DNA from: Gemmatimonadota bacterium
Lineage (GTDB): Bacteria; Gemmatimonadota; Gemmatimonadetes; Gemmatimonadales; Gemmatimonadaceae
Length of the DNA: 9,278 nt
Assembly (NCBI GenBank): GCA_028287225.1
Contig: JAQBPZ010000388.1
Span: forward strand, 1-9,278
Direction of reading: 5' to 3'
The position numbers were made by a program, and so were the translations under genes. Below, in pieces: positions 6,014-9,278 of the stretch. The first letter of the stretch is position 1. Each line of letters opens with the position of its first letter. The notes below the pieces were generated by a model. That model saw only the letters and a list, made by a program, of their open reading frames with translations. It ran no database searches and was not told the DNA's origin.

Positions 6014-6612
6014 GGTTTGGTCTCTCTCCAGGTGCGGTAGCTCATGGTCTGCGTCGCCCGGTCGGGGGGCACCTCCCGCAAGGGCTCGACGGCGCGCAGG
6101 CTGGCGTGCAGCCGGGCCGGGAGCGCCTGATACAGGGCGGTCCCCTCCGACTTCCACGACAGCATCTCGTCGCTAACGTCCTTCACGATCTTCGCCGGGT
6201 TGCCCACCACGACCTTGCGGGGCGGGATCTCCATGCCGGCCGGCACGAAGCACAGCGCGCCCACGACGCATCCCGCCCCCACGACGGCGTTGTCCATCAC
6301 CACGGCATTCATGCCGACCAGCGCGTTCTCGCCGATGCGCGCGCCGTGGATGACGGCGCCATGTCCGATGTGCGCGCCGCCTTCCAGCACGACGGTGACG
6401 CCGGGGAACATGTGGACGGTGCAGCTTTCCTGCACGTTGCAGCCGTCCTCGATCACGATGCCGCCCCAGTCGCCGCGAATGGCCGCACCGGGCCCGATGT
6501 ACACGTCACGCCCGATCACCACGTTGCCGGTGACGGTCGCGTTGGGATGGACGAACGCGGACTCATGGACGACGGGGATGAAGCCGTCGAAGGCGAAGAT
6601 GTTGCCCGTCAC
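6010..6612 (-). CDS. paaY: PaaY-type hexapeptide-repeat thioesterase
   Basis: Left-handed beta-helix protein of the gamma-carbonic-anhydrase-like family, 200 residues against 196 in E. coli PaaY. In E. coli PaaY is a thioesterase that removes dead-end CoA esters, such as ring-hydroxylated phenylacetyl-CoA, from the phenylacetate pathway. Hexapeptide repeats run from about residue 20 to 140 (VIGRDVYIGPGAAIRGDWG; ARIGENALVGMNAVVMDNAV). The three metal-ligand histidines are His67 in CTVHMFPG and His84 and His89 in HIGHGAVIHG. The C-terminal helical part ends with SYRTWRETKP. The GTG at 6612 overlaps the thiolase stop (GTGA) and has GGAG 5 nt upstream. The assignment over a plain gamma-carbonic anhydrase rests on length, C-terminal region and position between paaJ and paaZ. 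Translational coupling to both neighbours is likely. Confidence 0.9.
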   Translation of the reverse strand: MTGNIFAFDGFIPVVHESAFVHPNATVTGNVVIGRDVYIGPGAAIRGDWGGIVIEDGCNVQESCTVHMFPGVTVVLEGGAHIGHGAVIHGARIGENALVGMNAVVMDNAVVGAGCVVGALCFVPAGMEIPPRKVVVGNPAKIVKDVSDEMLSWKSEGTALYQALPARLHASLRAVEPLREVPPDRATQTMSYRTWRETKP

Positions 6613-7820
6613 ACCCGCTCCAGCACCGTCGCCATGCCCTGCCCCACGCCCACGCACATCGTCGCCAGCGCGTACCGCTTGCCGGTGCGTACCAGCTCGT
6701 GCGATGCGGTGAGCAGCAGGCGCGCGCCGCTCATGCCGAGCGGGTGGCCCAGCGCGATCGCGCCGCCGTTCGGATTCACGCGGGAGTCGTCGTCGGCAAT
6801 GCCGAGCTCGCGCAGGCAGCCGAGCGCCTGCGCCGCGAACGCCTCGTTCAGCTCGATCACCTCCACCTCGTCCAGCGAGATCCCCGCCAGCGCCAGCGCA
6901 CGCCGCGTCGCGGGCACGGGGCCGATGCCCATGACGCGCGGATCGACCCCCGCCACGGCGGTGGACACGATGCGCGTCATCGGGGTGGCGCCGATCTCGC
7001 GCGCTCCCTGCTCCGATGCGATGAGCAGCGCCGCGGCGCCATCGTTGAGCCCCGACGAGTTGCCGGCCGTCACCGACCCGCGGCCGTCCGTGCGGAACGC
7101 GCACTTGAGCTTCGCGAGGATCTCCACCGTCGTCTCCGGCCGGATGAACTCGTCGGTGTCCACGACCCTGGCCGGCCCCTTCCGCTGCGCGATCTGGAGC
7201 GGTGCGATCTCCGGCACGAACCGCCCCGCCTCGCGTGCGGCCGCGGCCTTCTGCTGCGAGCGCGCCGAGAAGTGGTCCTGGTCCTCGCGGCTGATGCCAT
7301 GTTGCTCCGCCACGTTCTCGGCGGTCTGCCCCATGGAGTCGACGCCGTACCGGTCGCGCAGTGCCGGATTGATGAAGCGCCAGCCGAGGCTCGTGTCGAA
7401 CAGCTCGATGTCGCGGGCGAAGGGCTTGCTCGCCTTGCTCATGACGTACGGGGCACGCGTCATGTTCTCCACCCCGCCGGCCACGTAGAAGTCGGCCTCG
7501 CCGAGCTTCACCGCGCGGGCAGCGTGGGCGGCGGCGCTCATCCCCGAGGCACAGAGGCGGTTGACCGTCTCGCCGGGAATGCTCGTCGGAAGCCCGGCGA
7601 GGAGCACCGCCATGCGCGCGACGTTGCGGTTGTCCTCGCCCGCCTGGTTCGCGCAGCCGAGCACGACGTCGGTGATGCGGGCCGGATCCAGCGACGGGTG
7701 GCGCGCGACGAGCGCGGCGATCACGTGCGCGGCCATGTCGTCGGCTCGCACCTCGCTGAGCTGGCCGCCGATGCTGCCGACGGCGGTGCGCACCCCGTCG
7801 ACGATGAACGCTTCACTCAT
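6609..7820 (-). CDS. paaJ: Acetyl-CoA acyltransferase, 3-oxoadipyl-CoA / 3-oxo-5,6-dehydrosuberyl-CoA thiolase
   Basis: Type II thiolase of 403 residues, matching the 401-residue PaaJ/PcaF group. It cleaves 3-oxo-5,6-dehydrosuberyl-CoA to 2,3-didehydroadipyl-CoA plus acetyl-CoA, and 3-oxoadipyl-CoA to succinyl-CoA plus acetyl-CoA. The catalytic set is complete: nucleophile Cys90 in NRLCASGM, NEAFAAQALG at about 325-334, His359 in GGAIALGHPLGMSG, and Cys389 in MCVGVGQGMA. RTDGRGSVTAGNSSGLNDGA at about 243-262 is also typical. The start ATG at 7820 lies inside the last codons of paaH (8-nt overlap) and no clear Shine-Dalgarno precedes it, so reinitiation after paaH is likely. The thiolase fold is certain. 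The pathway-specific symbol rests on its place in the paa operon; PcaF of the beta-ketoadipate route is a close paralogue and cannot be excluded on sequence alone. Confidence 0.92.
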   Translation of the reverse strand: MSEAFIVDGVRTAVGSIGGQLSEVRADDMAAHVIAALVARHPSLDPARITDVVLGCANQAGEDNRNVARMAVLLAGLPTSIPGETVNRLCASGMSAAAHAARAVKLGEADFYVAGGVENMTRAPYVMSKASKPFARDIELFDTSLGWRFINPALRDRYGVDSMGQTAENVAEQHGISREDQDHFSARSQQKAAAAREAGRFVPEIAPLQIAQRKGPARVVDTDEFIRPETTVEILAKLKCAFRTDGRGSVTAGNSSGLNDGAAALLIASEQGAREIGATPMTRIVSTAVAGVDPRVMGIGPVPATRRALALAGISLDEVEVIELNEAFAAQALGCLRELGIADDDSRVNPNGGAIALGHPLGMSGARLLLTASHELVRTGKRYALATMCVGVGQGMATVLERV

Positions 7821-9033
7821 GTGCAGAAGGGCTGGTGGAAGTGGAGGGTGCGCTCAGCAGCGGCTGTCCATCGCGCACGCGCCGGCGCAGCAGGACGGTC
7901 GGGCGATAGCGGTCGTCGCCATACTCGGCCTGCAGCGTCTCGAGGCGACGAAGGATCTCCGGTGCGCCGATCGCGTCGCCCCACGCCAGCAGCCCGCGCG
8001 GATAGCTCACGCCGCGCGTCATGGAGGTCTCGAGGTCGGCGGCCGACGCCACGCGCATGTAGAGCGCGTCCACGGCCTCGTTGACGAGCATGGCGAGCAC
8101 GCGGTCCACCACGCGCTGGCCGAGCGCGCCGTCCCTGTGGGGCGCCGGCGCCGGCGCGCCCTCGGCGTAGTCGTAGAAGCCGCGCCCCCGTTTGCGGCCG
8201 TAGAGGCCGGCCTCCACCAGGCGTCGCTGCGTGAGCGAGGGACGATAACGCGGATCGTGGAAGAAGGCCTCGAAGACGCTCGTCGTGACGGCGTAGTTCA
8301 CGTCGTTGCCGATGAAGTCCATCAGCTCGAACGGCCCCATGCGAAACCCGCCCAGCTCGCGCAGTGCCCAGTCGATGGTGGGCGCGTCGGCGATGCCCTC
8401 CTCCAGGATGCGGAGGCTCTCGCCGTAGAAGGGGCGCGCGATGCGGTTCACGATGAAGCCGGGCGTATCGGTGGCCACCACCGTGGTCTTCTTCCAGCTG
8501 TCCACGAGGGCGCGCGCCGCGTCCGCCACCGCCGGCGCCGTGGTGATCGCCGGCACGATCTCCACGAGCGGCATCACGGGCGCGGGATTGAAGAAGTGCA
8601 CGCCCAGGACCCGACCGGGAATCGCGCACCCGCCCGAGAGCGCGGCGACGGAGAGCGACGACGTGTTCGTGGCCAGGATGCAGTCGTCGCGCACGACGCC
8701 CTCGAGCGCCGCGAACAGGGTGCGCTTCACCGCGAGATCCTCGAGCACCGCCTCGATCACGATGCCGCAGTCGGCATAGGCCGCATACCCCACCGCGAGG
8801 TCGCCGGCGTCCGAGATGCGGGCGAGCGCCGCATCGGCGAGCTCCTGGGCGAGCCGGCCCTTCGCCACGTCCCGCGCGAGGGATTTCGCGATCGCGGCTC
8901 GCGCGCGGCCCACTGCCGCGGGCTGGACGTCGCCGAGCACCACATGGTGCCCCGCAGCCGCAGCCACCTGCGCGATGCCGCCCCCCATCGCGCCGGCGCC
9001 CACGACGCCGACGGTCATGCGCGTGCCGGCCAT
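7813..9033 (-). CDS. paaH: 3-hydroxyadipyl-CoA dehydrogenase (3-hydroxyacyl-CoA dehydrogenase family)
   Basis: NAD-dependent 3-hydroxyacyl-CoA dehydrogenase of 406 residues, predicted to oxidise 3-hydroxyadipyl-CoA to 3-oxoadipyl-CoA, the substrate of the thiolase downstream. The Rossmann domain starts with GVVGAGAMGGGIAQ at 9-22. Catalytic-site residues are Ser125 in ATNTSSLS, His146 in GVHFFNPAPVMPLVEIV and Glu158. The first C-terminal dimerisation domain contains DTPGFIVNRIARPFYGES at 189-206 and GPFELMDFIGNDV at about 233-245. A second, shorter 3HCDH-like segment (LVNEAVDALYMRVASAAD...) lies near 315-360. E. coli PaaH has about 475 residues, so this is a shorter variant; the Ser-rich last residues overlap the thiolase start. 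The ATG at 9033 has GAGGGA 5 nt upstream and shares one base with the preceding stop (TGATG); Met6 is a less likely start. Confidence 0.93.
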   Translation of the reverse strand: MAGTRMTVGVVGAGAMGGGIAQVAAAAGHHVVLGDVQPAAVGRARAAIAKSLARDVAKGRLAQELADAALARISDAGDLAVGYAAYADCGIVIEAVLEDLAVKRTLFAALEGVVRDDCILATNTSSLSVAALSGGCAIPGRVLGVHFFNPAPVMPLVEIVPAITTAPAVADAARALVDSWKKTTVVATDTPGFIVNRIARPFYGESLRILEEGIADAPTIDWALRELGGFRMGPFELMDFIGNDVNYAVTTSVFEAFFHDPRYRPSLTQRRLVEAGLYGRKRGRGFYDYAEGAPAPAPHRDGALGQRVVDRVLAMLVNEAVDALYMRVASAADLETSMTRGVSYPRGLLAWGDAIGAPEILRRLETLQAEYGDDRYRPTVLLRRRVRDGQPLLSAPSTSTSPSAHE

Positions 9034-9278
9034 CAGCGTCCCTCGAAGGTCGCCGGCCGCTTCTCGACGAAGGCGCGGACGCCCTCGGCATGGTCGGCGG
9101 TGGCGCCGGCCTCGCGCTGAAGGGTCTCCTCGAGCGCGAGCTGCGTGTCGAGGTCGTTCGCGAACGCCGCGTTGAAGCCGCGCTTCGCCAGGCCGAGGCC
9201 GCGCGTCGGCATCGCCGAGAGCCGTCGCGCGAGGTCGAAGCTCTCGTCCGCGAGCACCTGCGCCGGCACCACCTCGTA
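9033..9278 (-). CDS. paaG: PaaG-type enoyl-CoA hydratase/isomerase, C-terminal end only
   Basis: Only the last 81 residues are in the window; the frame stays open at the right edge, so the start is not visible. The segment LAKRGFNAAFANDLDTQLAL, continuing with ETLQREAGATADHAEGVRAF and VEKRPATFEGR, is the typical crotonase-superfamily C-terminus. It closely resembles PaaG, the isomerase that converts 1,2-epoxyphenylacetyl-CoA to oxepin-CoA, the substrate of PaaZ. The crotonase catalytic loops lie outside the window, so a PaaF-like hydratase is the main alternative. The final Leu/Gln-rich helix and the KRPATFEGR ending favour PaaG. The stop codon overlaps the paaH start by one base (TGATG), indicating one operon with translational coupling. 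Confidence 0.8.
   Translation of the reverse strand, partial: YEVVPAQVLADESFDLARRLSAMPTRGLGLAKRGFNAAFANDLDTQLALEETLQREAGATADHAEGVRAFVEKRPATFEGR

Noticed and set aside
3803..6040. Long plus-strand open frame opposite paaZ
   Set aside because: Arg/His/Leu-rich low-complexity translation with no family motif; a mirror of the GC-biased paaZ codons.
6014..6157. N-terminal extension of paaZ from an upstream ATG at 6157
   Set aside because: It would be read out of frame through the end of paaY. The GTG at 6013 has a ribosome site and gives the normal PaaZ N-terminus.
6699..9120. Plus-strand open frames opposite the thiolase and paaH
   Set aside because: Same artefact: no motifs, while the minus strand encodes complete enzymes with intact catalytic residues.
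1..9278. tRNA/rRNA genes, CRISPR arrays, insertion sequences, phage or defence genes
   Set aside because: None seen: no spaced direct repeats, no transposase or integrase motifs, no tRNA-like cloverleaf, and genes are nearly continuous metabolic or envelope genes.

Overview
The window is very GC-rich bacterial DNA in which every gene I can support lies on the minus strand. The best guess for the source is a Gemmatimonadota-like bacterium. The reasons are a SusC/RagA-type outer-membrane receptor with an N-terminal carboxypeptidase-regulatory-like domain in a high-GC genome, together with phenylacetate genes. This is inference from protein style, not a phylogenetic placement.

Layout, read in the direction of transcription (right to left). 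Positions 9278-3845 hold the end of a phenylacetate (paa) operon in the order paaG (partial), paaH, paaJ-type thiolase, paaY and paaZ. The genes are packed with 1-8 nt overlaps (one TGATG, one 8-nt overlap, two GTGA junctions). Together they cover the lower phenylacetyl-CoA route: PaaG makes oxepin-CoA, PaaZ hydrolyses and oxidises it, the thiolase and PaaH carry out the beta-oxidation-like steps, and PaaY is an accessory thioesterase. The ring-activating (paaK) and ring-epoxidising (paaABCDE) genes are not in the window.

Positions 3844-3609 are a regulatory region in front of phhA (phenylalanine 4-monooxygenase, 3608-2850). In transcription order it holds a perfect palindrome, a TTGACA promoter, a short reading frame encoding a 26-residue peptide with Tyr-Tyr-Arg-Tyr, and a strong intrinsic terminator (11-bp stem plus seven U) ending 23 nt before the phhA start codon. 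Three segments of the leader RNA can form the mutually exclusive pairings of a classical trp-type attenuator. I read this as a tyrosine-sensing, ribosome-mediated attenuator on a tyrosine-forming enzyme, and it is the most interesting object in the window.

Positions 2849-2709 carry a 3' hairpin after phhA and an 18-bp near-palindromic operator-like site in an AT-rich island before a secreted YceI-family gene (2708-2112). That gene ends in a 16-bp-stem terminator (2057-2092). A consensus-like promoter (TTGACA, 17 bp, TAGAAC) then starts the last transcript, a SusC/RagA TonB-dependent receptor (1820 to the left edge), whose C-terminal part is outside the window. I saw no RNA genes, insertion sequences, CRISPR array or other mobile-element traces.
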